Positions 32,753 through 41,007 of a DNA stretch of 64,000 nt are shown piece after piece. The position numbers were made by a program, and so were the translations under genes. The notes below the pieces were generated by a model. The model was not told the origin of the DNA. It saw only the letters and a list, made by a program, of their open reading frames with translations, and did not search any database. This DNA comes from Holdemania massiliensis (GTDB taxonomy: Bacteria; Bacillota_I; Bacilli_A; Erysipelotrichales; Erysipelotrichaceae): positions 3,100,001 to 3,164,000 of the forward strand of contig NZ_JAKNTK010000001.1 of the NCBI RefSeq assembly GCF_022440805.1, written 5' to 3'. Within the stretch, counting starts at the first letter, position 1. Each line of letters opens with the position of its first letter.

Positions 32753-33439
32753 TTATTTCTGTACTGCCTTTTGGGTCTGCGGTTTCTTTGACTTTGGCGC
32801 ATAATCCCGCATTCCTTCGATCGCTCCGCCGGCCACCGCCCACAGATACAGACTGGCTGTACTGCTGTAAGGACTGAAGCGCCTTCGATATTTTTCAAAC
32901 AACCGGCGGTCTATTTTGCGATGATGGTAGACCATCCGCAAACCACGCAGAATGGCCAGATCCCCATAGCTGAATACATCCGGACGTTCAAGACAGAACA
33001 ACAAAATCATTTCCGCTGTCCACACGCCGATCCCTTTCAATTTAACCAGCTCATCTATCACCGCCTGGTCCGGCAGCTGCTTCAGCTCTTCCAGGTCCAG
33101 TTCCCCAGCCTGAATCCTGCGGGCAAAATCCTCGATATATGCCACTTTTTTAAAGGTGATTCCGCACGCCTGCAGGCGTTGTTCTCCAGCCTCCAGGATG
33201 GTCGTGGCATTGATTTCTTCCAGATCTTCCTGCATCCGCTTCCAGATTGTCTGCTGCGCCTTCGTGGAAATTTGCTGACCAATGATGTGATGAATGATCG
33301 CTGAAAAAAGATCATCATCGACGGTACGTTCAATCCAGCCGATCTGATCGATCACACTGCCCAGTTTGGGATCACGCCGCTTTAAATAATTGATTTCTGT
33401 TTCACCGTACCTGAATACAGCTTTTTTCTCTTCACCCAT
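32753..33439 (-). CDS. alkA: DNA-3-methyladenine glycosylase II (AlkA-type HhH-GPD)
   Basis: The protein is 228 residues. It excises alkylated bases. Helix-hairpin-helix LVKLKGIGVWTAEMIL and, about 20 residues on, the catalytic Asp in DVFSYGDLAILRG are present; HHIIGQQISTKAQ is the N-terminal substrate-binding helix typical of the family. It lacks the first AlkA beta domain of E. coli, as many Firmicute members do. It heads an operon with ogt. A near-perfect 20-base palindrome lies 61 bases upstream. Confidence 0.92.
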   Translation of the reverse strand: MGEEKKAVFRYGETEINYLKRRDPKLGSVIDQIGWIERTVDDDLFSAIIHHIIGQQISTKAQQTIWKRMQEDLEEINATTILEAGEQRLQACGITFKKVAYIEDFARRIQAGELDLEELKQLPDQAVIDELVKLKGIGVWTAEMILLFCLERPDVFSYGDLAILRGLRMVYHHRKIDRRLFEKYRRRFSPYSSTASLYLWAVAGGAIEGMRDYAPKSKKPQTQKAVQK

Positions 33440-33500
33440 GCCTTAACCTCCGCCTTGATGCCGATCTTATGCTAACTGACTGCTATTAATAAAAGGAAGG

Positions 33501-33520
33501 AAGTTCAGTATACTGGACTT
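33501..33520. promoter_or_regulatory. 20-base near-palindrome upstream of alkA
   Basis: AAGTTCAGTATACTGGACTT differs from its reverse complement only at one position pair. On the minus strand it includes TATACT, a plausible -10 box for alkA, so a repressor bound here would block transcription. On the plus strand it also resembles a terminator (T run follows), but no plus-strand gene lies upstream. Confidence 0.5.
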
Positions 33521-33599
33521 TTTATCAATATGCCTGCTTGACTTCCTCCACGAATCATGGATTTCTGCGAATTTGAAGTGATTTCCAGTTTTCCGAGCT

Positions 33600-34733
33600 T
33601 TACTCGTAAGTTCCCCGAACAAGGAACTGCCGATCCTTCATCATCAGCTTTCCGCGTGCGATGACGGTATCAACAGCCAGATTTTCATCCAGCAGCACGA
33701 TATCCGCATCCATTCCTTCCTGCAGCCGGCCCTTGTGCTTCAGCTGCAGCGCGTCGGCAGGATTGCTTGTCACATAGCTCAAGGCTTCAGCCAAATCAAA
33801 ATGATTTTCCTTCACCATCCGCACCAGCTGTTCATGCAGAGCTTTGACGCTGGACACGCCGATTTGGGTCAGATTGCCGCGATCATCATAATTGGACCAG
33901 CTTCCCTGCCCATCCGAGCTCAGCGTAATCCGGCTGTGATCCAGTCCTCGCTGTTTAGCCATTTCGATATAATCCCCGCAGCTTTTTTCCCGGCTCGATC
34001 CCGCCGTCAGATCAATCCAGCCGCCCATTTGTAAGAAATCGAGCGCCTGTTCAAACAAGACAGGATTGCGCGTCACATGCGTCGGATGAAAAACCTTCGC
34101 CGGAATCGCAGTCTGTTTCAGAGCATCAAAGACCTTGTTCAATCCCTGCGGATCATCCCCCATATGCAGGGTCACAATTCCTGCCTTACCGGAAAGCATC
34201 CCGGCCACCCGGACATCGGAAGCCAGACGAATCAGTTCATCCAATGTCACGTTGCTGCTGCGATGATCAGCCAGGGCCAGCTTGACGCCGATCACTTCGT
34301 CAATAAACAAGATATCCTTCTTCACATCGCCGGTCAGCGTCACGCTGGGATAACTGTATGAGCCGGTCAGACACACTACGCTGAGTCCTTCCTCTTTCAG
34401 CGCTTTCGCTTTGGATATCAAATTTTCCACAGAACGGGAAAAGCCGTCGGTTCCCAACAATCCCACGGCTGACGTGATTCCGCCTTCGATCAAGGCCGAG
34501 AGCTGCACTTCCGGTGTTTTGGTATGAAAGCTGCCTTCCCCGCCTCCGCCAGTAATGTGAATGTGCTGGTCAATCAATCCCGGAACCGCGATCTTCCCGC
34601 GGGCGTCAATGACCTCTGCTTCCCGGCAATCCAGATGCTCCGCCATCTTCACAATCTGTCCGCCGGCGATCAAAATATCCTGACGTCCCGCAAAATCCGG
34701 GGCGTATACGTCTGCCTGTTGTAATACGATCAT
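33600..34733 (-). CDS. iadA: Isoaspartyl dipeptidase (beta-aspartyl-peptidase)
   Basis: The protein is 377 residues from the ATG at 34733 behind AGGAGG; the frame is open 45 codons further into the neighbouring promoter. Amidohydrolase superfamily: metal-binding DQHIHITGGGGEG, which is characteristic of IadA, plus LHMGDDPQG, VFHPTHVTRN, and SSDGQGSW with the late catalytic Asp. It cleaves isoaspartyl dipeptides produced by protein damage. Single gene, divergent from the DUF218 gene. Confidence 0.93.
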   Translation of the reverse strand: MIVLQQADVYAPDFAGRQDILIAGGQIVKMAEHLDCREAEVIDARGKIAVPGLIDQHIHITGGGGEGSFHTKTPEVQLSALIEGGITSAVGLLGTDGFSRSVENLISKAKALKEEGLSVVCLTGSYSYPSVTLTGDVKKDILFIDEVIGVKLALADHRSSNVTLDELIRLASDVRVAGMLSGKAGIVTLHMGDDPQGLNKVFDALKQTAIPAKVFHPTHVTRNPVLFEQALDFLQMGGWIDLTAGSSREKSCGDYIEMAKQRGLDHSRITLSSDGQGSWSNYDDRGNLTQIGVSSVKALHEQLVRMVKENHFDLAEALSYVTSNPADALQLKHKGRLQEGMDADIVLLDENLAVDTVIARGKLMMKDRQFLVRGTYE

Positions 34734-34796
34734 AAAAACCTCCTGTTTTTCTTTCATTTTAGCACGATGTCGGGTGTCGGAACAGAGAAGAAAGGG

Positions 34797-34802
34797 TATA
34801 AT
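34797..34802 (+). promoter_or_regulatory. -10 box of the DUF218 gene
   Basis: A consensus TATAAT lies ~32 bases before the start codon. The -35 region is weak. Confidence 0.5.
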
Positions 34803-34833
34803 GGAAGCAGAATTAAGCAGGGAGAACTCTCGG

Positions 34834-35925
34834 ATGAATGAACTGATCAATTTTGCCCTCAAAGCCACAATTGTCTACTTCGCTGTGTTTTGCTTATTTT
34901 ATATCAGTGATAAACGGCGGATCATCAACGGCGTATTGTTAACAATCGGACTCTTTCTAATTCTGGCTGACTTCACGCTGCTCGCCTTGAACACGCACGG
35001 TTCTTTCTGGCTGCTTGCGGGGATCGGCCTGTTTCTGTCCGCGTTGTTTTTCTTCCCCATTTTATCCCTGATCCTGGGCACCGTCTTTCTGATCCGTTCG
35101 CCGCAGCTGTGGGCCAAAGAAGGCATAAGTCTTCAGCACAGTCTGTCGCTGATCTTTGGTCTGGCCTTCCTTTTGGGCTGGCTGGTCCTTCCCATGGGTC
35201 TGTCGCATTCCCAATCACTGCCATGGTTTCTCAATTTGGCGCTGCTTGCGGGCACTGTCCTGTACCTGTATCTGATTTTTACGTTTGTCTGTTACCTCGT
35301 ATCGAGCTGGCTGTTTAAGCTGAACCGACCGCTTTTGAATCAGGACTTCCTGATCATCTTAGGCTGCAAAGTAAACGACCAAGGCTTAACTCCTTTGTTA
35401 AAACAGCGCTGTGATCGGGCCCTGGCTTTTTATCATAAGCAGGAGGCTAAAAAGAAGCGGCTTTTCCCCAGCCGAAAAAAGTCGCTGATCCTGATTCCTT
35501 CCGGCGGGCAGGGGCCGGATGAGCCGCGGGCGGAAGCGGAGGTGATGAAGGAATACCTGATGGAACAGGGTGTGCCGGAAGCTCGGATTCTGGTGGAAAA
35601 CAAGTCCGTCAACACCTATGAAAATATAGTCTTTTCCAAACAGCTTATGGATCAGCAGAAAAAGCGCTACAAATGTCTGTTCTGCACCAGTGATTACCAT
35701 GTATTCCGCGCTGGACTGCTTTCCCGCAAAGCGGGTATCCGGCGCTGCAGCGGCATCGGCTCACGAACTGTGACATATTTTTCCTACAATGCTTTTTTAA
35801 GGGAGTATATCGCCGCGATGATGATGCACAAGAAATTTCATCTGATTGTCGCTGGGATTTTATGTCTGCCATGGATTGTCGCGGCGCTGCTGCTTCTGGC
35901 GGCGTTGGTCATCCGTCTGCTGTAA
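34834..35925 (+). CDS. YdcF-like DUF218 membrane protein
   Basis: The protein is 363 residues from the ATG at 34834 (GGGAG upstream). About five membrane helices occupy residues 1-165. A DUF218 domain follows (FLIILGCKVNDQGLTPLLKQR, IPSGGQGPDEPRAEAEVMKEYL, VENKSVNTYENIVFSK, FCTSDYHVFRAGLLSR), and a final helix ends the chain. Relatives include SanA/ElyC/YdcF proteins linked to envelope integrity; some bind SAM, but no reaction is established. A Lys/Arg-rich loop (KKKRLFPSRKKS) interrupts the domain. Confidence 0.88.
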   Translation: MNELINFALKATIVYFAVFCLFYISDKRRIINGVLLTIGLFLILADFTLLALNTHGSFWLLAGIGLFLSALFFFPILSLILGTVFLIRSPQLWAKEGISLQHSLSLIFGLAFLLGWLVLPMGLSHSQSLPWFLNLALLAGTVLYLYLIFTFVCYLVSSWLFKLNRPLLNQDFLIILGCKVNDQGLTPLLKQRCDRALAFYHKQEAKKKRLFPSRKKSLILIPSGGQGPDEPRAEAEVMKEYLMEQGVPEARILVENKSVNTYENIVFSKQLMDQQKKRYKCLFCTSDYHVFRAGLLSRKAGIRRCSGIGSRTVTYFSYNAFLREYIAAMMMHKKFHLIVAGILCLPWIVAALLLLAALVIRLL

Positions 35926-35996
35926 AGGGCAAGAACATTCAGCGGAAGCCGTGTTCAAATCGCATCCAGATTTATTTTCTCAACAGATTTAAAAAT

Positions 35997-36037
35997 AAAG
36001 ATCAAAACTCCGAAAATCAGGAATTTTGATCTTTTTG
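35997..36037. terminator. Bidirectional terminator between DUF218 and MATE genes
   Basis: GATCAAAACTCC pairs with GGAATTTTGATC (one mismatch), with T or A runs on either side for the converging genes. Confidence 0.8.
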
Positions 36038-36039
36038 TT

Positions 36040-37386
36040 TTATTCGATGAATTCGCTGATTAACATTCGATCCAGTCTTCGCCGGATTGGCAGCGTGATC
36101 AGCAAGGTTGTCACCTCCGCGAAGGTGATGGTCAGCCAGACCCCCAGCTCACCTAAAAACTTCGGGAAGACCGCAAGACCTAGCAGAATGAAGATCAAGC
36201 CGCGCATGAGGGCGATCATCGTCGTCACCTTGATGCTTTCCACCGATTGGAAATAATACATCAAAACAGTATTGACCGCGGTGAAGACAAAGGAGATAAA
36301 GTAGATCCGCGCGGCCCAGACACCATGATCGATCAGACCGGCATCTGAACTGTTGATAAAGAATCCGATGATCGGCTGCGGGAAGATCAGAATCAACAGA
36401 TAACAGCCCAGCGAAAAGATTAAGGCACAAATCAGCGCTGTTCTCAAGGTTGCCTGAACGCGTTTGATTTTGCGCGCACCATAATTGACAGAGAGCATCG
36501 GCTGAGCCGCCTGCGATATCCCGTTGAAAATTCCCTTGCCGACATAAGCGATATTGGAGATGATCGCAAACACCGCCACGGCATCCTGGCCGCTGACGTC
36601 CAGCAGTACGATGTTAAAGAAAATAACGACGCAGCCCAGACTCAGTTCCAGAATAAACGTTCCGGCGCCATTTTTTATAATGCGCTGAAACAGGGAAAAA
36701 TCCCAGAATGATTTTGTAAACTTAAAGGTATTCTTTTTTAACAGATAATGGAAAATCCAAATGCTCATCGCCACGCACGGTCCCAGCGCAGTGGCTGCGG
36801 CAGCCCCGAACAGTCCCCATTGGAAGACTGAAACAAACAGCCAGTCAAACAGGATATTGGTCGCATTGCCGCACACCGCAGCACACATGACCAGCTTCGG
36901 ATTGTAGTCGGCACGGATGATCACCTGCATCGTGCAGTTTAAAATATAGATCAGCGCAACGCAATGCAGCGGCTGCAGATAATCTTTAACCCCTTGGAGC
37001 AGCTCAGGACTGGCTCCCAGCATACGAGCAAAAGCATCAGGAAACAGCAGTCCGTAGGCACTCATCAAAATCCCGATCAAAGCACTGCACAGCACCGTCA
37101 TTGTCAAAACTTGGTTAACCTGTTCCTTTTTCCCCTTGCCGATCAGCACCGAAATTGTGACTGCACCGCCGACTCCCAGCATCAGTCCCAGCGAGGAATA
37201 AATCGTATAGACCGGCATCGCGATGTTGAAGGCGGCCAATCCCTGTGCTCCAATGCACAAACCGACAAACATGACGTCCACAATGCAGTAAATCGAATTG
37301 GTCAGCATTCCGACAATCGTCGGAATCAGATAGGACACATACGTTTTTTTAATATCCCCAGACAATAACGTTTGTTCTTTTTCCAT
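36040..37386 (-). CDS. MATE family efflux transporter
   Basis: The 448-residue protein has 12 predicted helices in two MatE halves; the N-terminal part reads LIPTIVGMLTNSIYCIVDVMFVGLCIG and the second half FNGISQAAQPMLSVNYGARKIKRV, as in NorM/DinF relatives of Firmicutes. It exports cationic drugs or metabolites using a Na+ or H+ gradient; the substrate is unknown. Start ATG behind GGGGAGAG. It stands alone. The 37387-37680 region downstream of the lipoprotein quartet shows no convincing gene. Confidence 0.93.
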   Translation of the reverse strand: MEKEQTLLSGDIKKTYVSYLIPTIVGMLTNSIYCIVDVMFVGLCIGAQGLAAFNIAMPVYTIYSSLGLMLGVGGAVTISVLIGKGKKEQVNQVLTMTVLCSALIGILMSAYGLLFPDAFARMLGASPELLQGVKDYLQPLHCVALIYILNCTMQVIIRADYNPKLVMCAAVCGNATNILFDWLFVSVFQWGLFGAAAATALGPCVAMSIWIFHYLLKKNTFKFTKSFWDFSLFQRIIKNGAGTFILELSLGCVVIFFNIVLLDVSGQDAVAVFAIISNIAYVGKGIFNGISQAAQPMLSVNYGARKIKRVQATLRTALICALIFSLGCYLLILIFPQPIIGFFINSSDAGLIDHGVWAARIYFISFVFTAVNTVLMYYFQSVESIKVTTMIALMRGLIFILLGLAVFPKFLGELGVWLTITFAEVTTLLITLPIRRRLDRMLISEFIE

Positions 37387-37680
37387 AGCTCTCTCCCCAT
37401 TTCAAAACAGCATTCAGTGTAGCATACCCCTCGGTAAAAGTCACTCCCTTCTGGTAAAAATTTTCTTTATATTCAAGGCTCTTATGGATCAATGATTCAG
37501 AAAAGAAAACATGCGGTCACCTTACGAAAAAAATCCATTCGTATTCCTCAGCAGGTACTTTGACAACCGCTGATTTTTCACATCAGTCAGGCAGCTTCAT
37601 AAGCTCAAAAGATTCCACTCCAGGCAATTCTGAAATGGAATCTCATGAAAGGACAGGCTATAAATCAAAACAGACTCCGG

Positions 37681-38589
37681 TTAATTGGCCGGCACATACC
37701 CTTCTTCTTGGACCAACCTGCGGCCTTCCTCGCTTTTCAGCCAATTGAATAAAATGCGGGCTGGGCTGTCAGGTTCTTCCTCTGCGCGGATTACGGCATA
37801 GAAATTGTTGATCAGCGGATATTCCTTGTGAGCGATTGTCTCCTCATTCGGTGCTATACCATCGACTTTCAACAGCTTGACATCCGGGTGATTCACCATT
37901 TCCTGAGCGTAATAGTAAACCGAATAGCCCAGCGAAGCTCCTTCTCCATCATATTCGGCAACGCCTTCCACTAACGCCTGCATCTCTTCCGGCACTAAAC
38001 CTTTGAGTGGTTCCATCGGTTCACGGTCCTTCATCAACAGTTTCAAGAATAAAGCTTGGCTGCCGCTTTGGGGATTGCGCTGAAAGGCCTGAATCGGACC
38101 TGGCTCACCGCCGACCTCGCTCCAATCGGTGATCGCTCCGGTGTAAATGTCCTGCAGCTGCGTCTGCGACAGCATATCCACCGGATTGGCGCGGTTAACC
38201 AGAAAGACCAGGGCATCCAGACCTACCGGCTGAATTTCAAAATCCATTCTGGAAATTTCCTGCGCAATGTCTTCCGGTGCTTCATAAACGATTAATAAAT
38301 CGCAGCCATGTTGATACAGCGAACGCCAGGCCGAAGAAGTTTTGCTGACGGAAACCAAAGATTCCGCCGTTTGTCGGTCTGTCCCAGTTGCCCGGCTGTA
38401 TAAGCCGGCGATTAACGGCAAGGTCGCCGTTGAACCATCGACATGCGGATAGTTCTCAGCCGACAATCCCGCAATGCCTTCCGCCTGCGGTGATGCCGTC
38501 GGCATGGGTGAAGAATCAACGGGTGCGGACACGGCAGTGCAGCCAGTCAGAACCAAAACGAACAAGACAGTCAAACTCAATTTTTTCAT
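37681..38589 (-). CDS. PstS-like substrate-binding lipoprotein (pair 2)
   Basis: The protein is 302 residues from the ATG at 38589 behind AGAGGTGA. Signal peptide with lipobox LVLTGC (Cys17). PBP-like-2 fold: DGSTATLPLIAGLY is the ligand-site motif seen in PstS-type proteins, followed by NPVDMLSQTQLQDIYTGAIT, DWSEVGG and FQRNPQSGSQALF. No permease or ATPase gene is adjacent, so it may sense rather than import. It is a paralogue of the gene at 40125 and ends the four-gene lipoprotein unit, 11 bases after the propeller gene. Confidence 0.85.
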   Translation of the reverse strand: MKKLSLTVLFVLVLTGCTAVSAPVDSSPMPTASPQAEGIAGLSAENYPHVDGSTATLPLIAGLYSRATGTDRQTAESLVSVSKTSSAWRSLYQHGCDLLIVYEAPEDIAQEISRMDFEIQPVGLDALVFLVNRANPVDMLSQTQLQDIYTGAITDWSEVGGEPGPIQAFQRNPQSGSQALFLKLLMKDREPMEPLKGLVPEEMQALVEGVAEYDGEGASLGYSVYYYAQEMVNHPDVKLLKVDGIAPNEETIAHKEYPLINNFYAVIRAEEEPDSPARILFNWLKSEEGRRLVQEEGYVPAN

Positions 38590-38600
38590 AAGATTCACCT

Positions 38601-40109
38601 CTAATCTCCCTGATGATCGGTAAACAGTGAAATACTGGACAGCCGATGCCCGTCCTGATCCAACAATACACCTTCGAAGCCTTGGATCAGAAGCAGTCGA
38701 TCCACCCCAAGATCGCCGATCTCCGCAACATTTTCCGCAATCTTTTCAAGCTTTAAGTTATAGATATCCGCCCGATGATCATAATTCACATATTTCCAGC
38801 AGATAAAATAAGGATAGTGTTTAATTTCCTGATTGTTCCAGTGTTCCCCAAGAGAAATCGTGCTGTATTGCCCAGCTGGAATTAAAATCTGCAGTTCATC
38901 ATCGATCAACCCTTCCGTCGTCGCATTTCCATCTACTACCGTGAATTTAAATAATCCATCTTCCATTCTTTCAATCGTCTGGATCCCTGGAATCGCCTGA
39001 GATTGGATAAGCTCTCCGCTGCGGTTCAGCTTATCCACCGTATCTTCACGCACCATCAGAAAGTTCTGCGCTTCATGGCCATCACGTGGATTGGCGGCTA
39101 CACTTACATATCCTTCGGCACGTTGCTTCCCATCCAAATCGATCAGCTGATTTCCTTGGCCATAAGAAATTGTCCAGTCACCGACAACCGCCAGTTCGTC
39201 ATCCGCATAGACAAATTTCGCCGGCGCTTCCCACTTCAGCTGACGGAAGGGATCGATCAGGATTTCCTGCTTTTCATATTCTGATTCACACAGCCAGAGA
39301 TGACCGCTGCTCTCATCAAGAACCTGAACAAAACCGCCTTTCCACAGAATCTCTCCTTGATCATCATGCAGTTCACTGTTGGACGAAGATCGCCACAGCG
39401 ACCAGCCTTCCCCGCTTTCAACAAATTGCAGCGATGACACTGCCGTTTTGGTCAGCGATCCATCGGATTGCAGCAAGCCAACTTGTCGGCGGTCAGCATT
39501 CAAGCATAAAACCTGACCATTGCTTAACCGATGCAGAGAAACTACATCCTTCAGGATTACTTCTCCCGTCTGTCGGTCCAGCAAAGCCCCTTCCGGATCA
39601 ATTCCGTTCACTTCCCAGAATGAGTTCTCCGGCTGCTGATACTGAATGACATAATTCAAGAAACCCTCCGGCGCATAGCTGACCTGGGCAAAATCCTGAA
39701 GCACATGACCTTCACTATCCGCCAAAGCTGTCTGGGTCAAGGCAACCCGGAACTGCCCATCTGACTTGACATCGGGAAGTGTCGCCTGGATAAGCCGGTA
39801 GGCGGTGGTTTTCCCACTGACCAAATCCAAAACCGGTTCAATCTGCGTTACTCCCTCAATAGAATTGCCGTTGACATCGACAATCCAGCGCTGCAGATCG
39901 TTGTATTCTAGCGTCAGCACTTGCCTGGGATCCAGATCCTTTAAAAAATTGTCTGTTGAAAAGCTTGGACGAAGACTTTCCGGTTCATCGCTGACATGGG
40001 TAACAGAAGGCTTTGCAGAAGCTTCGTTTGGGGGCACAGATGAGGTCTGACAGGCGGCTGCCAACAATCCCGCTGTCGCCAAGATCAGTCCTTTTTTCAG
40101 ACCGTTCAT
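38601..40109 (-). CDS. Propeller-like lipoprotein with repeated G-D motifs (pair 2)
   Basis: The protein is 502 residues from the ATG at 40109, nine bases after AAGGAG; an earlier in-frame ATG overlaps the site. Lipobox LLAAAC (Cys20) then a Pro/Ser-rich tether. The body repeats short strands with turns of the kind VDVNGNSIEG, LIDLDGKQRA and LLDQDGHRLS, similar to WG-type repeat proteins that fold as beta-propellers. LIDDELQILIPAGQYSTIS near the C-terminus matches LLDGELQIVIPAETYETLS of the paralogue at 41008. Surface-located; function unknown. Confidence 0.75.
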   Translation of the reverse strand: MNGLKKGLILATAGLLAAACQTSSVPPNEASAKPSVTHVSDEPESLRPSFSTDNFLKDLDPRQVLTLEYNDLQRWIVDVNGNSIEGVTQIEPVLDLVSGKTTAYRLIQATLPDVKSDGQFRVALTQTALADSEGHVLQDFAQVSYAPEGFLNYVIQYQQPENSFWEVNGIDPEGALLDRQTGEVILKDVVSLHRLSNGQVLCLNADRRQVGLLQSDGSLTKTAVSSLQFVESGEGWSLWRSSSNSELHDDQGEILWKGGFVQVLDESSGHLWLCESEYEKQEILIDPFRQLKWEAPAKFVYADDELAVVGDWTISYGQGNQLIDLDGKQRAEGYVSVAANPRDGHEAQNFLMVREDTVDKLNRSGELIQSQAIPGIQTIERMEDGLFKFTVVDGNATTEGLIDDELQILIPAGQYSTISLGEHWNNQEIKHYPYFICWKYVNYDHRADIYNLKLEKIAENVAEIGDLGVDRLLLIQGFEGVLLDQDGHRLSSISLFTDHQGD

Positions 40110-40124
40110 GGTTTCCATCTCCTT

Positions 40125-40994
40125 TTATTGTACGGGAACTAAACCGTGTTCACTCAACCACTGCTGGCCGCGTTGACTCAGCAGCCAGTCTGTGATGCCG
40201 GCAATCGTTGCATCAGAGGCTGTATTGCTTGCCAGCAGCACCGGCAGCCGCAGCGGATATTTCCCGTTTTCAATCGTCTTTGCATTCGGCAGGATACCCG
40301 CGATCCGCAGAATCTTGATTTCCGGCTGCGGATTGACCTGCGTCACCATCTGCAGACTGGAAAAACCCAAAGCGTCCGCCTCGGCATCAAACGCTACGAT
40401 TTCCTGGCGGACAACGCCGGGACGTTCATAAACCCATTCCAATTCAGGAAGGCGGATCGGCTGTCCCTGCATGATCTGCCGTTCAAACGCGGTCTGAAGG
40501 CCACTGTTCTCATCCTGAGCATAAACCCGAATCGCTCGATCCTCCCCGCCGACTTGTTTCCAGTTGGTAATTTTACCAGCATATATATCGCGGATTTCTT
40601 CCAGGGTTAAGCTATCGACAGGATTTTCCTGACCGGTCACCATGACCAAAGCATCGTAGCCGATCGTCTGTGCCTGCCACAAAGTATCATAATCCTGCAG
40701 TTCTTCCCGCATCAGAGCAGAGGGCTCATAGGCCAGAATCATCCGCGGTTTGGGATTAACCACCTGAATCAGAGTGCGCCAGGCTGCCTGCGTACTGCCG
40801 CTGGCCTCGCCCGCGATCCAATCCGGATCCGGACTCAGCTCACGATGCAGCTCATTCAGCAGGGCCTGCAAAGGCCAGGAAGCAGCAGCCAGCGGAAACG
40901 CTTCAACCTGATAGGAATTTTCCGGTTCCACTTTGGCAGTACAGCCGCTGAACAACAATCCGAGGATCAGAATTATCCTGCTTATTCGTTTCAT
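40125..40994 (-). CDS. PstS-like substrate-binding lipoprotein (pair 1)
   Basis: The protein is 289 residues from the ATG at 40994 behind AAGGAGGG. Lipobox LLFSGC (Cys18). The PBP core is kept (NPVDSLTLEEIRDIYAGKIT, NWKQVGGED, YAQDENSGLQTAF). The DGSTATLPL ligand motif of its paralogue at 37681 is replaced by AFPLAAASWPL, so the ligand or its affinity must differ. It sits between two propeller-type lipoprotein genes, 13 and 15 bases apart, in one transcription unit. Confidence 0.83.
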   Translation of the reverse strand: MKRISRIILILGLLFSGCTAKVEPENSYQVEAFPLAAASWPLQALLNELHRELSPDPDWIAGEASGSTQAAWRTLIQVVNPKPRMILAYEPSALMREELQDYDTLWQAQTIGYDALVMVTGQENPVDSLTLEEIRDIYAGKITNWKQVGGEDRAIRVYAQDENSGLQTAFERQIMQGQPIRLPELEWVYERPGVVRQEIVAFDAEADALGFSSLQMVTQVNPQPEIKILRIAGILPNAKTIENGKYPLRLPVLLASNTASDATIAGITDWLLSQRGQQWLSEHGLVPVQ

Positions 40995-41007
40995 CCGCTG
41001 TCCCTCC

